DNA from: Spiroplasma endosymbiont of Clivina fossor
GTDB lineage: Bacteria; Bacillota_I; Bacilli_A; Mycoplasmatales; Nriv7
DNA length: 64,000 nt
Assembly: GCF_964031115.1 (NCBI RefSeq)
Contig: NZ_OZ035006.1
Location: forward strand, 124,001 to 188,000
Direction: 5' to 3'
The translations under genes were made by a program, and so were the position numbers. Positions 1 through 10,710 of the stretch are shown here, piece after piece (position 1 is the stretch's first letter; the number at the start of each line of letters is the position of its first letter). The notes under the pieces are model-generated. The model searched no databases and was not told where the DNA came from. It worked only from the letters and a program-made list of their open reading frames with translations.

Positions 1-2
1 AT

Positions 3-467
3 TCACGAACTAATGCCAGAACATTTAGTCTTGCTAGTTTTTTATTAACAAAAGGGTTTGATTTAGATCAATTATATCGTGAAATGTATCAAGTTAGTGA
101 AGAAGATTTAAAATTTATGAGTTTTGTTTATGAAAATTATCAAACTTCAACGAAGGGAGTTTTATATTTAGTAATTGATAACAAAACATTAAAGAAATTA
201 GGCATTAATCATAATACTGTTGCTAGTAAGGTCAATCTATTAGCTAATGTTAAAAATAAACCAATTTGAGTATTTTTTTGTGAGGATGAAAATCATAATA
301 TTCGTGTTGAACTACGATCAAATAAATTTTTTGTTAATACTGTTGCTAGCAAATATAATGGTGGTGGACATAATTTTGCTGCGGGAGCACGAATTAATGA
401 TTTTAATGATGTTAAAAATATTATTAGTGATTTAGATGAAGTGATTAGTAGAGGAGAACCAAAATAA
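3..467 (+). CDS. DHH/DHHA1 phosphoesterase (NrnA-like), C-terminal part
   Basis: The gene is open at the left window edge and stops with TAA at 465. It encodes the C-terminal 154 residues of a DHH-family phosphoesterase. The clearest sign is the DHHA1 motif NGGGHNFAAGARI near codon 120, preceded by an RVELRSN strand. Proteins of this type (NrnA/oligoribonuclease class) degrade 2-5 nt oligoribonucleotides and may dephosphorylate pAp. One internal TGA must be read as Trp. The catalytic DHH half lies outside the window, so NrnA cannot be separated from a related DHH protein. It abuts tsaE with no gap, which suggests co-transcription. Confidence 0.8.
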
Positions 468-953
468 GTGGTGAATTTGCAGTTTATAACTCATAATGAG
501 GCACAAACAGAAGCATTGGGAGCTATTATTGCTAAATATGCTACGACGCCGGGTTTTATTTTGTTACAAGGAGCATTGGCCGCTGGGAAAACAACATTTA
601 CAAGATATTTAGCAAATGCCTTGCAAATTTCAGCCGTGGTTAATTCGCCAACATTTGTTATTATGAATGAGTATGTAATTCCAAAACAATCATTTAAATT
701 AATTCATATGGATGCTTATCGTTTAAATAATGATGAAGATTTAGAAATGTATGAAGAGGCATTTAATAATAATTTAAATATTATTGAATGATATGAAAAT
801 GTTTTACAAATTATTGATTTTAATAATGCATTAATCTTACAATGGAAGATAATTGATGATACTATCAGAGTAATTAATTTAAGTGGTAAAGGTCTTCTTG
901 CAACGCAAGTAATTAAATTTTTACAGGACAATGATTTAAATGTTAAATGTTAA
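468..953 (+). CDS. tsaE: TsaE, tRNA t6A biosynthesis ATPase
   Basis: The encoded protein is about 161 residues, normal for TsaE. TsaE is the ATPase of the TsaB/D/E complex that makes N6-threonylcarbamoyl-A37 on ANN-decoding tRNAs. The Walker A loop GALAAGKTT lies near residue 35. It is followed by the family landmarks NSPTF and HMDAYRL, the latter holding the conserved His/Asp/Tyr. The start is taken as GTG 468, directly after the previous stop and with an AGGAG at 452-456. GTG 471 is an alternative. tsaB lies four genes downstream, which supports the call. Confidence 0.9.
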
Positions 954-1515
954 GGCAATTAGTTATTTAGCTCTTAGTGTAGCCTTACTACTATTATTTA
1001 CTTTTACACCGTTTCTAGGTTATATTCAAATTAGTGTTATTAGTATTACTTTAGTTCCTTGTGTGGTAATGATTATTAGTATTATTTGAATTAAAATTTT
1101 AAAGTGGAACCCATTTATTGTTGGTGTTATCTCAGGATTGTTATTAGGATTAAGTTCTTTTTTAGCATCATTTGTTATGGGCGGACCTTTGGCAGTAGTT
1201 TTTCAAAATCCATTATTTAGTATTGTACCAAGATTATTAGTTGGTATTGTTTCAGGGATTATATTACAATTTCTGGTATTGCGTTCTGAATTTCGTTATT
1301 GATTAACAATTATCATTTGATCATTTTTTGTTATTAGTACTAATTCTTTGGCAACTTTAGCAATGATTTGTTTTTTAGGAGATGCGTTTTTTCCTGATCT
1401 TAATGTGTTGCAATATATTAGTTGATTAGCATTAGCAACAAATTATTTACCAGAACTTATGATTACAACTTTAATTATTTTACCAATTGTTAAGGTTATT
1501 AATAAAATAGGTTAG
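940..1515 (+). CDS. ECF transporter S component, probably a vitamin uptake protein
   Basis: This 191-residue, extremely hydrophobic protein has about six predicted membrane segments and five UGA-Trp codons. Its start overlaps the end of tsaE by 14 bp. The N-terminal hydrophobic region, the VISGLLLGLSS segment and the small size fit the substrate-binding S subunit of an energy-coupling-factor transporter. The next gene is a pantothenate kinase, so pantothenate (PanT type) is a reasonable guess, but the sequence does not prove the substrate. An S component would work with the shared EcfA/A'/T module encoded elsewhere. Confidence 0.65.
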
Positions 1516-1530
1516 CAAAGGAGAATATTT

Positions 1531-2282
1531 ATGAAGTTATTAGTTGATATTGGTAATAGTTTAATTCATTTAGGTGTTTATCAAGAAAATCAAAAAGTAT
1601 TTTATGAGCAATTATCTAGTAATATTAATGTTGATAAATTATTATCTTGTATGGAAGAAGTTCTTGAACCATTTTTATTAAAAATTCAACGATGTATTGT
1701 TAGTAATGTTAAACCGCAATTTAATTCGGTAATTGAATTATTAGTTGAAAAATATTGTTGGAATTATTTACTTGTTGATAGGGGGTTAAAAACAAATTTT
1801 AAATTTGTTTTAGATGATGTTATTACTTTGGGTGCTGATTTTAATAGCAGCAGCGGTAGGGGCCTGTTAGTGTTTATCCAAATCGTAATATAATTATTAT
1901 TGATATGGGGACAGCAACAACAATTTCGTGTATTAAAAATAATTCGTTTATTGGTGGTGCAATATTGCCAGGATTACTAACAAGTGGCGAAGCTTTAATT
2001 GAAAAAGCAGCTTTATTGAAAAAAGAACCTTGATTTTTGCCACCAGAAATGATTGCTAAAAATACTAAAGATTGTTTAAGCGTTGGTATTATTTATGGTC
2101 ATGCAATGGCAATTAAAGGTATTGTGGAAACTTATCAAAAACAATTAAAAGATTCAGTAGTAATAATATTAGGTGGTAATTATTTTTTTGTTAAAAATAT
2201 CTTGCAGGATTATCAATTTATTAATGATTTAATTTTTACTGGTTTAAATATTTTATGAACATTAAATGAAGGTGAAGAATAA
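1531..2282 (+). pseudogene. coaX: type III pantothenate kinase, frameshifted twice
   Basis: The N-terminus MKLLVDIGNSLIHLGVY is the CoaX phosphate-binding strand, and the start has a good AAGGAG. Downstream, in another frame, come YPNRNIII, DMGTATT and GGAILPGL, the other signature motifs of type III PanK. The frame changes from +1 to +2 near 1840 (a run of four T) and again near 1867. Removing one T at each place restores GAD followed by 11 residues to YPN, the normal family spacing. As written the protein stops at 1893 after 120 residues. It could be a genuine pseudogene or a pair of sequencing errors. The last codon overlaps the tsaB start by one base. Confidence 0.85.
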
Positions 2283-2866
2283 TGAAAACATTATTTTTAG
2301 ATACAACAAATGGATATTTAGTAATTATTCTACAAGATGATGGTGGTTTATTAGATAGTTTACAAATTTGAAATCATCAAAAACACACTGAGAAAGCAAC
2401 AGTTTTAATAGATGAAATGTTAACTAATCATAAATTAAGTTGATTTGATATTGATAGTTTATATTTAACTGTTGGTCCGGGAAGTTATACTGGAATTCGG
2501 GTGGGGATTACAATTGCGAAAACAATGAAAGCTGTTAATGAGACCTTGCAAGTTTTTGTTACGAATAGTTTATTATTGCAAGTTGGTAACAAGCAGGCAA
2601 TTAGTGTTATTAATGCTAGAACTGATCAATTTTTTGTTGCGGTTTATGATAATTTCCGTCCGATGGTTTTGGAACAAGTGGTTACAAGAAATAATTTATT
2701 ATTGAAAAAAGAATGAAAAAAATTTAAGTTAGTTGAAGATTATCATCGGGTTGATTTAGTAGAAAATTTTTTACAAATTAAACATTTATGTAAAAAAGTA
2801 ACTAATGTTGATGATTTAGAGCCATTATATTTAAAGGAATTACAGCTTAAAAAACATTATGAATAA
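2282..2866 (+). CDS. tsaB: TsaB, tRNA t6A biosynthesis protein
   Basis: This 194-residue protein is at the short end for the family, as in other Mollicutes. The motif VGPGSYTGIRVG near residue 65 is the TsaB/Gcp-like signature (usually GPGSFTGLR). An N-terminal LFLDTTNG strand begins the actin-like fold. TsaB is the non-catalytic partner that stabilises TsaD in the t6A complex. It starts inside the stop of coaX (TAATG) and is the last gene of this cluster. Plectrovirus sequence begins about 10 bp after its stop. Confidence 0.88.
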
Positions 2867-2876
2867 AATAAAAGGG

Positions 2877-3386
2877 CGCATAAAGTTTTGTTAGGTAGGT
2901 AAAGGTTTGAATAAGTATTAAGACAGTCAGCAATGATTGTCTTTTTATTTTATAAGGTGTTAAAAGTTTGTTCTTTGAAAATTAAATACAAGTGAATTAA
3001 TAATGTTGGTATGTATTAAAGCACGATAAATTGTGGGTGGTCGCTACAACCAAAAGAAAGTTTACCAGTTAATAGATAATGCCCTATTAGCTATAGCAAT
3101 TTGTTTCATTTTGCAATAAAAAATGAATGGGTGGATTTCCTAAAAATATACACACGCTATTAAATTAGTTCCAAGGGCAGGATGTGGATGTTAAAGTGTA
3201 GAAATTTCTATATATAGGGGTATGCTAAGTTTAAAATTATTAAAATCTTTATCTAATTAAAAAACAAAATTTACTAACAAAGCTTGTTAAACACTTAAAT
3301 CTGCGATATATAAGTGTTTAAAAAACTAAGTTAACTAACTTAGTTAATATAACTTAGTTTATAACAAATAAGAAAGGTAATTTACT
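2877..3386 (+). other. plectrovirus non-coding region with several hairpins
   Basis: No gene is visible in these 510 bp. They contain a terminator-type hairpin (2920-2950), a stem-loop with 9-bp arms at 3289-3319, and a palindrome with arms AACTAAGTT at 3324-3332 and 3337-3345. The same elements recur in the second copy (48722-49221). In filamentous phages such regions usually hold the replication origin and packaging signal, but that role here is inferred. A strong AAGAAAGGTAA ribosome-binding region precedes the first gene. Confidence 0.6.
2920..2950 (+). terminator. rho-independent terminator-like hairpin, phage copy 1
   Basis: GACAGTCA, a short loop and TGATTGTC are followed by a T-rich tract. 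The copy at 48767 has compensating changes that keep the stem (GGCAGTCA/TGACTGTC), which supports selection for structure. Confidence 0.65.
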
Positions 3387-3713
3387 ATGAAAAACATTGA
3401 AAACATTTTCTTAAATACTAAAAAATATCTCTTAAAAGAAACGCAAAACGCAATGCTTATTAAAGCACCAAAAATTCCATGATTTAATGAACAAATCGGT
3501 ATTTGGTTTCCAAAACGATTTGTTTATAAAGGAAAATATGAAAATTCAATTTGCATCGGAATAATAAAAGATAGTAAATATCAAGTAATCTCAATTAATC
3601 AAAAAGAAAAAGAAACCAAATTAATTAAAGGACAAGAATTATTAGGCTTCTTCATTGCCGAAAAAGAAAACAACAAAAAAGATATAAATTATAACTATTT
3701 TAAAGGAGTTTAA
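3387..3713 (+). CDS. plectrovirus protein, 108 aa, unknown function
   Basis: The first phage gene is preceded by AGAAAGGTAA. The product is soluble and basic, with no membrane segment, and is rich in Lys and Ile (motif IWFPKRFVYKGKYEN). The second copy at 49222 is about 95% identical, so the gene is probably maintained. Its position first in the cluster and its basic charge would suit a DNA-binding or replication-associated role, but I see no diagnostic motif. Confidence 0.7.
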
Positions 3714-3814
3714 AAATGAATATTGCGATTGGAATAATATTTATTATCATTTGCATAATGCTATTGGCATATTTTGCTTATAAAATTTATGCCAAAATAA
3801 AAATTAGAATTAAA

Positions 3815-4960
3815 TTTTAATTTTGTCGAAAACTCTTGATATTTATTGAATATACTTAATTTTAGGTATATTTTTAATATGATAGAGGTGGATAATAATT
3901 ATGGAAAAAATAATTCAAGAACTAGTAAATACTTTAACAGATGATCAATTTTTAGAATTTTATGAAAAAGTCAAACAACAAGCAGAATTAATAAAAAAAC
4001 AAAAACGTTTAAATGAAATTGATCAAAAATTTAGAGCGCAAGGTATTAAATGCCCTAAATGTGAATCTTACCATTGCGTTAAAAATGGACATAATTCAGA
4101 AGGAAAACAAAAATATTTATGTAAAAATTGCCGTGCAAGTTTTGACGCTTTTCGTAATCATTTTATTTATTGAAGTCATTTAAATTATGAACAATGAAAT
4201 TTATTGATTCAAATTTCATTGCCGGGGCAATCTAGTAAAACAATTTCTCGTTTTATTAAAACTACATTAAAAACTGCTTGATATAATCGTCAAAAATTAA
4301 TGAAATCAAAACAATTAGAAAATACCCAATTAAAATTTAAAAAATTATCTGGTAAAATCCAAATCGATGAAACATTTATTAAAGAAATCCATAAAGGAAA
4401 TTTCAAATATAAAACTGATCCACGAAGAATTCACCTTGACCCATTCGCAACTAATACTAAATGCTGTATTCAAATGACAATTGATAATAATAACAATATT
4501 TATGTTAAATCCACAAACACCAAACGTTTACAAAAACAATGAGTTATTGAAAATATGAACAAAGAATTAATTAACGAAAATTCAATTATTACTTCTGATA
4601 TGCAAAAATTATATTTTTTAGTAGCAAAACAAACAAATTCTACTTTATGTGTAACTAAAACAACAATTAATCCTGAAGCTAGTTATCGTAACTTAAATAA
4701 AATCAGTAAATTACAATCTAGTCTTAAAGAAGCCTTAATTCATTATCATGGTTTAGGTTTTACTAATATTCAAAATTATTTAAATCTCTGAAAATGAAAA
4801 TACCAACATAAGGGTTTAACTCCAAACCAACAAACAGCGATATTATATTTTAATGTATAAAAAAGTTAAAGTAAAAATAGTAATTTTACATAAAAGCCTT
4901 TTAAAATTATCAAGTTGATGATTTTTTTTATTTTATCAAGAGTTTTCGACAAAATTAAAA
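3815..4960 (+). mobile_element. IS1595-family-like element, copy A1
   Basis: This 1146-bp element has perfect 26-bp terminal inverted repeats beginning TTTTAATTTTGTCGAAAAC. It is flanked by an 8-bp target duplication GAATTAAA (3807-3814 and 4961-4968). An 8-bp duplication and a single transposase with a zinc ribbon fit the IS1595 family. The target is a gene known intact from the other phage copy, so the boundaries are exact. Six copies lie in this window. Confidence 0.88.
3901..4860 (+). CDS. IS1595-type (ISXO2-like) transposase, copy A1
   Basis: The product is 319 residues when TGA is read as Trp. An N-terminal helical region is followed by a zinc ribbon (CPKCESYHC... CKNC, residues 40-75) and a DDE-type catalytic core. 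The first Asp lies in IQIDETFIK near residue 155. A second acidic position is TSDMQKLYF near 240. The C-terminus has NYLNLWKWKYQHKGLTP. AGAGGTGG precedes the ATG. The gene appears intact and the nearly identical copies suggest recent activity. Confidence 0.85.
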
Positions 4961-5090
4961 GAATTAAATATAAAAATGCCATTAAAAATAATACTGGTAA
5001 TTTTACAAAAGACGAAAAAATATTTATTGCCCGCTTTGAAGAATGAGTTAAAGCCCCTAATTCAAAAGAAAATAATGAGAATAAAAAATA

Positions 5091-5252
5091 ATGTTTTGAG
5101 AAATTATTATGGCATTCTTAAAACTGTTTGTTCCGATAGAAAAAATGCCTGCACAAGTTGCGTTTATTGCTGGATTAATTATTATCATTACTTTTCTTTT
5201 CGCATTAATTTCAATTATATATTTACCAATAAAAATGATTTTTGGGAGATAA
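5091..5252 (+). CDS. plectrovirus small membrane protein, 53 aa
   Basis: It starts at an ATG overlapping the previous stop (TAATG). The product has one long hydrophobic helix, FIAGLIIIITFLFALISI, in its second half, with a short basic C-terminus. In copy 2 (49771 onward) the same gene carries an extra A and a small deletion that break the frame, so this is the better preserved version. The size and single helix resemble minor coat or assembly proteins of filamentous phages, which is inference only. Confidence 0.65.
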
Positions 5253-5255
5253 AAA

Positions 5256-5486
5256 ATGATAATAAATTTAAAAGAATTTGATTGAGAACAAATTAAACAA
5301 ACTTTCTGAGATTTATTTATTCAAATTACAACTATTCCAGCTCATATTACTGGTGGTAAAGAAATTGATTTAACCAAAGCACCACTTTGATTTTTAATAG
5401 CAAACATTGCTTTTTGATTCTTAACAGCGATTATGGTGTGATTTATTCTAATGCTACTTTGAAAAACAATATCAGTATTTAGATAG
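5256..5486 (+). CDS. plectrovirus membrane protein, 76 aa
   Basis: GGGAGATAAAAA lies before the ATG. The product is Trp-rich (seven UGA-encoded Trp) with a C-terminal hydrophobic hairpin, LIANIAFWFLTAIMVWFILML, ending in a short basic tail. An intact homologue of equal length lies at 49936. Function is unknown; it is probably an inner-membrane virion or assembly component. Confidence 0.65.
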
Positions 5487-5497
5487 AAGCAAAAGTA

Positions 5498-5632
5498 ATG
5501 TCAAGAAGTTACATTGTGATGCATTCACAAAGAAATTCAAAATTAATTAGAAAAAAATATAACCGTGTTAAGGTTAATCGTGGTTTTAATAAATTTAAGA
5601 AAAACTTTGAATATAAATGATGAATGCTTTAA
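5498..5632 (+). CDS. plectrovirus basic protein, 44 aa
   Basis: This very basic product (about 15 Lys/Arg in 44 residues, e.g. KLIRKKYNRVKVN) has no acidic patch or membrane segment. The equivalent at 50178 differs in only a few residues, which argues for selection on the protein. Charge and size suit packaging of single-stranded DNA; that role is inferred. It ends with two UGA-Trp codons. Confidence 0.6.
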
Positions 5633-5651
5633 AAAGAAAAAGAGTGATTAT

Positions 5652-5888
5652 ATGATTGGAACTTTCTTAGTAGATACACCAGCAAAAATAACAGCTAGTG
5701 ACGCGATGACTAAATTATGAAATGCAATTATAACGGCGTTTACTAAAATGTGAAAAATTATTGCTGTTAATATGCCACAAGTCGGTAACTTCTTTGCTGA
5801 CTACTGAATATTCATTTTTCCATTTATTTTGGCAATATTCTTTATTTGCTTTAAAATGTTTGAAAAATTACTTGGAGCAGTGTGCTAA
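5652..5888 (+). CDS. plectrovirus major coat-type protein
   Basis: The product is 78 residues with an amphipathic N-terminal half (ASDAMTKLWNAI) and one strong membrane helix (IFIFPFILAIFFICF) followed by a basic tail. This is the usual plan of a filamentous-phage major coat protein. Copy 2 at 50332 has two more residues overall, including a VTK insertion near residue 12. The role is inferred from architecture and gene position just before the assembly ATPase. Confidence 0.65.
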
Positions 5889-7569
5889 CAAAAAAATAAA
5901 GTGAGGTGCAAGATGAAATTTTGCAAATGAGTAATAGAAAAAAATAACAATTTTATTGAATTAAATCGCACCTCATTTTTAATTTTATGACATTGAGGAG
6001 CAATTTGATACGTTTACAACGGTTATTTTAAAAACATTGTAAGCTATTTATTTTTAGCAGGTTGTATTTTAATTTTCCTTTTCAAAATTGGTAATTTAAC
6101 ACAAATCAACAAAGTTATTAACTTCTTAAAAAACTCACCATTAAACATCGTTATTGGTTCGTTAGGAACTGGAAAAACCGCTTTTCTAGTGTACGCATCA
6201 AAATTACTAAAAAAGAAGAAATATCACATCGCATCAACCTTTCCATTACTAGAAACCCAAAAATTAAGTTTAGGACATATGGGATTATTAGACTTTGATT
6301 ATTCGGTATTGCCAGACAAAACTTTACTTTTGTGAGATGAAACCAATTTATTTTTAGAAGGAACTGATTGAGAAAAAAATAATACCAAAAACGAAGAAAC
6401 CGGTATTCAAGAATATTTCGCTCTGGCACGGCATTTTGGTCATATTGTGTTAGCTAGCGGTCAAAGAGACAAACATATTTGAGTTAAAGTTCGTGATATT
6501 GCCAATAATGTGATTGTGGGAATTCGCAAAAAAACGGGCCTGTCCAAAATTCTGTGTCTCGATAATTCATTCTGAATTATACTTAAACGAAGGAGAACAG
6601 AAAATGACAAAAAAATAAAAAAAGAACCTGATGCAATTGATAAAGTTGTTGATTATTTTTTAGAAAATATTGATAATCCACAAGATTTATTTAAAGGCAA
6701 TACTATTTTTCAGGAATTTACCAAAAAATTAACTGAACGAATGTTAAATACGGAAATTAAAGATCATCTTGAAACTGATGAGAATCATAATAAAAGAAAT
6801 GGCAACACACAAAAAACCATTATTACTAAAAATGGTTCAATCGCAATTGATGTACCAAGAGATCGAAATAGTACTTTTGAACCAGTAATTATTCCGAAAA
6901 GACAAAGAAGATTTGATAACTTTGATCAAAAAGTAATTTCTTTATATGCAAGAGGAATGACAATTTCTGATATCAAAGCACAATTGCAAGAATTCTATCA
7001 CGGAGCAGAAATTTCAGAAAGTTTAATTAGTCAAATAACTGATGATGTTATTGAAGAAGTTAAAATGTGACAAACTAAACCTTTAGAGAAGATTTATCCG
7101 ATTGTTTATTTTGATTGTATTGTTGTTAAAGTAAAGCAAGATAAACGAATAATAAATAAAGCAGTTTATCTTGCCTTAGGAATTAATTTAGATGGTTTAA
7201 AAGATATTTTAGGAATGTGAATTAGTGAGAATGAGGGAGCCAAATTTTGACTTAATAATCTTACGGAAATGAAAAATCGTGGCTTACAAGATATTCTTGT
7301 TGCTTGTAGCGATAATTTAACTGGAATGTTTGATGCAATAGAAGCTGTGTTCCCAAAAACACAGCACCAATTATGCATCGTTCATCAAATTCGTAATAGT
7401 TTAAAATTTGTCCCTTACAAAGATCGCAAACTTGTAGCTAATGATTTAAAATCAATTTATACAGCAATTAATGAAGAAATAGCGCTAGTTGCTTTAGATC
7501 ATTTTTCTGAAAAATGAAATAAAAAGTATCCACAAATTACTAAATCATGAAAAAATAACTGAAATAATT

Positions 7570-8719
7570 TTTTAATTTTGTCGAAAACTCTTGATAAAAT
7601 AAAAAAAAATCATCAACTTGATAATTTTAAAAGGCTTTTATGTAAAATTACTATTTTTACTTTAACTTTTTTATACATTAAAATGTAATACCGCTGTTTG
7701 TTGGTTTGGAGTTAAACCCTTATGTTGGTATTTTCATTTTCAGAGATTTAAATAATTTTGAATATTAGTAAAACCTAAACCATGATAATGAATTAAGGCT
7801 TCTTTAAGACTAGATTGTAATTTACTGATTTTATTTAAGTTACGATAACTAGCTTCAGGATTAATTGTTGTTTTAGTTACACATAAAGTAGAATTTGTTT
7901 GTTTTGCTACTAAAAAATATAATTTTTGCATATCAGAAGTAATAATTGAATTTTCGTTAATTAATTCTTTGTTCATATTTTCAATAACTCATTGTTTTTG
8001 TAAACGTTTGGTGTTTGTGGATTTAACATAAATATTGTTATTATATTATTATCAATTGCCATTTGAATACAGCATTTAGTATTAGTTGCGAATGGGTCAA
8101 GGTGAATTCTTCGTGGATCAGTTTTATATTTGAAATTTCCTTTATGAATTTCTTTAATAAATGTTTCATCGATTTGGATTTTACCAGATAATTTTTTAAA
8201 TTTTAATTGGGTATTTTCTAATTGTTTTGATTTCATTAATTTTTGACGATTATATCAAGCAGTTTTTAATGTAGTTTTAATAAAACGAGAAATTGTTTTA
8301 CTAGATTGCCCCAGCAATGAAATTTGAATCAATAAATTTCATTGTTCATAATTTAAATGACTTCAATAAATAAAATGATTACGAAAAGCGTCAAAACTTG
8401 CACGGCAATTTTTACATAAATATTTTTGTTTTCCTTCTGAATTATGTCCATTTTTAACGCAATGGTAAGATTCACATTTAGGGCATTTAATACCTTGCGC
8501 TCTAAATTTTTGATCAATTTCATTTAAACGTTTTTGTTTTTTTATTAATTCTGCTTGTTGTTTGACTTTTTCATAAAATTCTAAAAATTGATCATCTGTT
8601 AAAGTATTTACTAGTTCTTGAATTATTTTTTCCATAATTATTATCCACCTCTATCATTAAAAATATACCTAAAATTAAGTATATTCAATAAATATCAAGA
8701 GTTTTCGACAAAATTAAAA
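7570..8719 (-). mobile_element. IS1595-type element, copy A2, nested in IS256 C1
   Basis: It lies inside the IS256 transposase gene with an 8-bp duplication AAATAATT on both sides (7562-7569, 8720-8727). It is 1150 bp, a few bases longer than its relatives because of a short duplication in the coding region. Its orientation is opposite to that of its host element. Confidence 0.88.
7671..8635 (-). pseudogene. IS1595-type transposase, copy A2, frameshifted
   Basis: It matches the A3 copy except for a 5-bp tandem gain near 8041-8045 (TATTATATTATTAT against TATTATTAT). That shifts the frame after the AIDNN codons in the catalytic core. The zinc ribbon and first Asp are intact, but the C-terminal third is lost, so this copy should be inactive unless helped in trans. 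Confidence 0.85.
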
Positions 8720-9391
8720 AAATAATTTAATAATTTTTCTTGAATATCCTCAAGAATTTAGAAGGATTATTTACACAACTACTGCGATTGAATCTGTTAA
8801 TAGTCAACTAAGAAAAGTCATTAAGAATAAAAAGATTTTTCCTAATGACGCATCAGTTTTTAAAATATTTTATTTAGCATTTCAAAATATGGTTAAGAAA
8901 TGAACGATGCCAATTCAAAATTGGGGTAGTGCAATTTCACATTTAATGATAAAATTTGAGGACAGAGTGAATTTAAGTTAATTACTTAGAGACACAGTTA
9001 ATTGTACAGTCCCCAAAAAAACCAGTTAATATTTTTCGCCCCTACTTAAAAGTCATCTACGGTACCTTTACGAGCATTGAAGAATATGAACGCTGACGAA
9101 ACACCTTAATTGATGCTAAAAATAGTAAAAAAGGGCGTCGCATTAAATACCGTGATATTCCTGAACTTGATATTTATTTTTTTAAACTAAAAATTCCTCT
9201 ACCAATATTAAACACTTACAATTCTTTTTACTTAGCGTTTTTAAGAGATTACTTAAATTCAAAAGTAAATCCTGATTATGAAGACAAATACTATACTGAT
9301 ACCGCAATTGATTTAGAAGATTTAGAATATTTAAAAATGGATAAATTCAGCAAATTTTTAAGAAAAATGAAAGAAAAATAACGGTTAATTC

Positions 9392-10537
9392 TTTTAATTT
9401 TGTCGAAAACTCTTGATAAAATAAAAAAAATCATCAACTTGATAATTTTAAAAGGCTTTTATGTAAAATTACTATTTTTACTTTAACTTTTTTATACATT
9501 AAAATATAATACCGCTGTTTGTTGGTTTGGAGTTAAACCCTTATGTTGGTATTTTCATTTTCAGAGATTTAAATAATTTTGAATATTAGTAAAACCTAAA
9601 CCATGATAATGAATTAAGGCTTCTTTAAGACTAGATTGTAATTTACTGATTTTATTTAAGTTATGATAACTAGCTTCAGGATTAATTGTTGTTTTAGTTA
9701 CACATAAAGTAGAATTTGTTTGTTTTGCTACTAAAAAATATAATTTTTGCATATCAGAAGTAATAATTGAATTTTCGTTAATTAATTCTTTGTTCATATT
9801 TTCAATAACTCATTGTTTTTGTAAACGTTTGGTGTTTGTGGATTTAACATAAATATTGTTATTATTATCAATTGCCATTTGAATACAGCATTTAGTATTA
9901 GTTGCGAATGGGTCAAGGTGAATTCTTCGTGGATCAGTTTTATATTTGAAATTTCCTTTATGGATTTCTTTAATAAATGTTTCATCGATTTGGATTTTAC
10001 CAGATAATTTTTTAAATTTTAATTGGGTATATTCTAATTGTTTTGATTTCATTAATTTTTGACGATTATATCAAGCAATTTTTAATGTAGTTTTAATAAA
10101 ACGAGAAATTGTTTTACTAGATTGCCCCAGCAATGAAATTTGAATCAATAAATTTCATTGTTCATAATTTAAATGACTTCAATAAATAAAATGATTACGA
10201 AAAGCGTCAAAACTTGCACGGCAATTTTTACATAAATATTTTTGTTTTCCTTCTGAATTATGTCCATTTTTAACGCAATGGTAAGATTCACATTTAGGAC
10301 ATTTAATACCTTGCGCTCTAAATTTTTGATTAATTTCATTTAAACGTTTTTGTTTTTTTATTAATTCTGCTTGTTGTTTGACTTTTTCATAAAATTCTAA
10401 AAATTGATCATCTGTTAAAGTATTTACTAGTTCTTGAATTATTTTTTCCATAATTATTATCCACCTCTATCATATTAAAAATATACCTAAAATTAAGTAT
10501 ATTCAATAAATATCAAGAGTTTTCGACAAAATTAAAA
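9392..10537 (-). mobile_element. IS1595-type element, copy A3, at the phage/fur junction
   Basis: It is complete and 1146 bp long. Its left flank is plectrovirus sequence just after the Zot-like gene and its right flank is the 3' part of the fur-family gene. The flanking octamers differ (GTTAATTC against AAATTATC), so this is not a simple insertion. Recombination between two IS copies with loss of the DNA between them explains it. Confidence 0.85.
9492..10451 (-). CDS. IS1595-type transposase, copy A3
   Basis: This is a full-length 319-codon reading frame, with the zinc ribbon and DDE core unbroken. It differs from A1 at a few positions (for example D40N near the zinc ribbon and an R-to-H change in SYHNLNK). 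It looks functional and could supply transposase in trans to the broken A2 copy. Confidence 0.85.
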
Positions 10538-10710
10538 AATTATCTTGAAAATCTTCATCACTTAAATGCATATCTTCACTAAGATGAATAACCTTATGAC
10601 ATGGACAAGTTTCACAAACTAAATGAACTAAGACAGGATTTGATAGTTCAAAAACAATATCTCGGCCTTTAAAAACATTAAGATAAATTAATTCTTCTTG
10701 CAAAAAAACA

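Larger units (their letters stand above)
3716..5091 (+). pseudogene. plectrovirus small membrane protein split by IS1595
   Basis: Codons 1-33 (3716-3814) encode one membrane helix, followed by a KIKIRIK stretch. The gene then runs into the IS and resumes at 4961 after a duplicated GAATTAAA. The undamaged copy at 49551 shows the full 73-residue product, with one N-terminal helix and a charged C-terminal tail. As it stands the first part ends at TAA 3818-3820, formed inside the IS end. Confidence 0.8.
6604..8981 (+). pseudogene. IS256 transposase, copy C1, frameshifted and interrupted
   Basis: This is a mutator-type transposase. The first Asp falls in IYPIVYFDCIVVK, the second in LVACSDNLTGM, and the conserved CIVHQIRNSLKFV and [14 protein letters not shown] blocks follow. 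Seven A residues after ATGAC put a stop at codon 5, where copy C3 has eight and is open. The IS1595 copy A2 then interrupts the coding region at 7570. An internal start at 6741 would still give only a fragment. Confidence 0.85.
6536..9014 (+). mobile_element. IS256-family element, copy C1, carrying nested IS1595
   Basis: The ends begin GGGCCTGTCCAAAATTC and finish GTACAGTCCCC, forming imperfect inverted repeats that share CTGTGTCT inward. The 8-bp duplication AAAAAAAC (6528-6535, 9015-9022) fits IS256. Without the nested IS1595 (7570-8719) and its duplication the element would be about 1.32 kb, the normal size. Confidence 0.88.
5913..9381 (+). pseudogene. Zot/pI-like phage assembly ATPase split by IS256
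   Basis: The gene has two exons of sequence: 5913-6535 and 9015-9381. The N-terminal part has one or two membrane helices, then the Walker A loop GSLGTGKTAF near residue 85 and a Walker B-like LLLWDETN. This matches the Zot/gpI morphogenesis ATPase of filamentous phages, which drives virion extrusion at the membrane. IS256 copy C1 interrupts it in an A-run, with an 8-bp duplication AAAAAAAC. Without the IS the frame is restored and reaches the stop at 9379. The intact comparison is at 50599. Confidence 0.85.
2877..9391 (+). mobile_element. plectrovirus-like (SpV1-type) prophage fragment 1, disrupted
   Basis: From 2877 the DNA matches, nearly base for base, a second copy beginning at 48722. 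The order is non-coding region, 108-aa protein, small membrane proteins, basic 44-aa protein, coat-type protein and Zot-like ATPase. SpV1-type viruses are filamentous single-stranded DNA phages of Spiroplasma whose sequence is scattered through host genomes. This fragment holds inserted IS1595 (3815-4960) and IS256 (6536-9014, itself carrying IS1595). It ends abruptly at another IS1595 at 9392, so the genes that follow the ATPase in copy 2 are missing. Confidence 0.85.
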
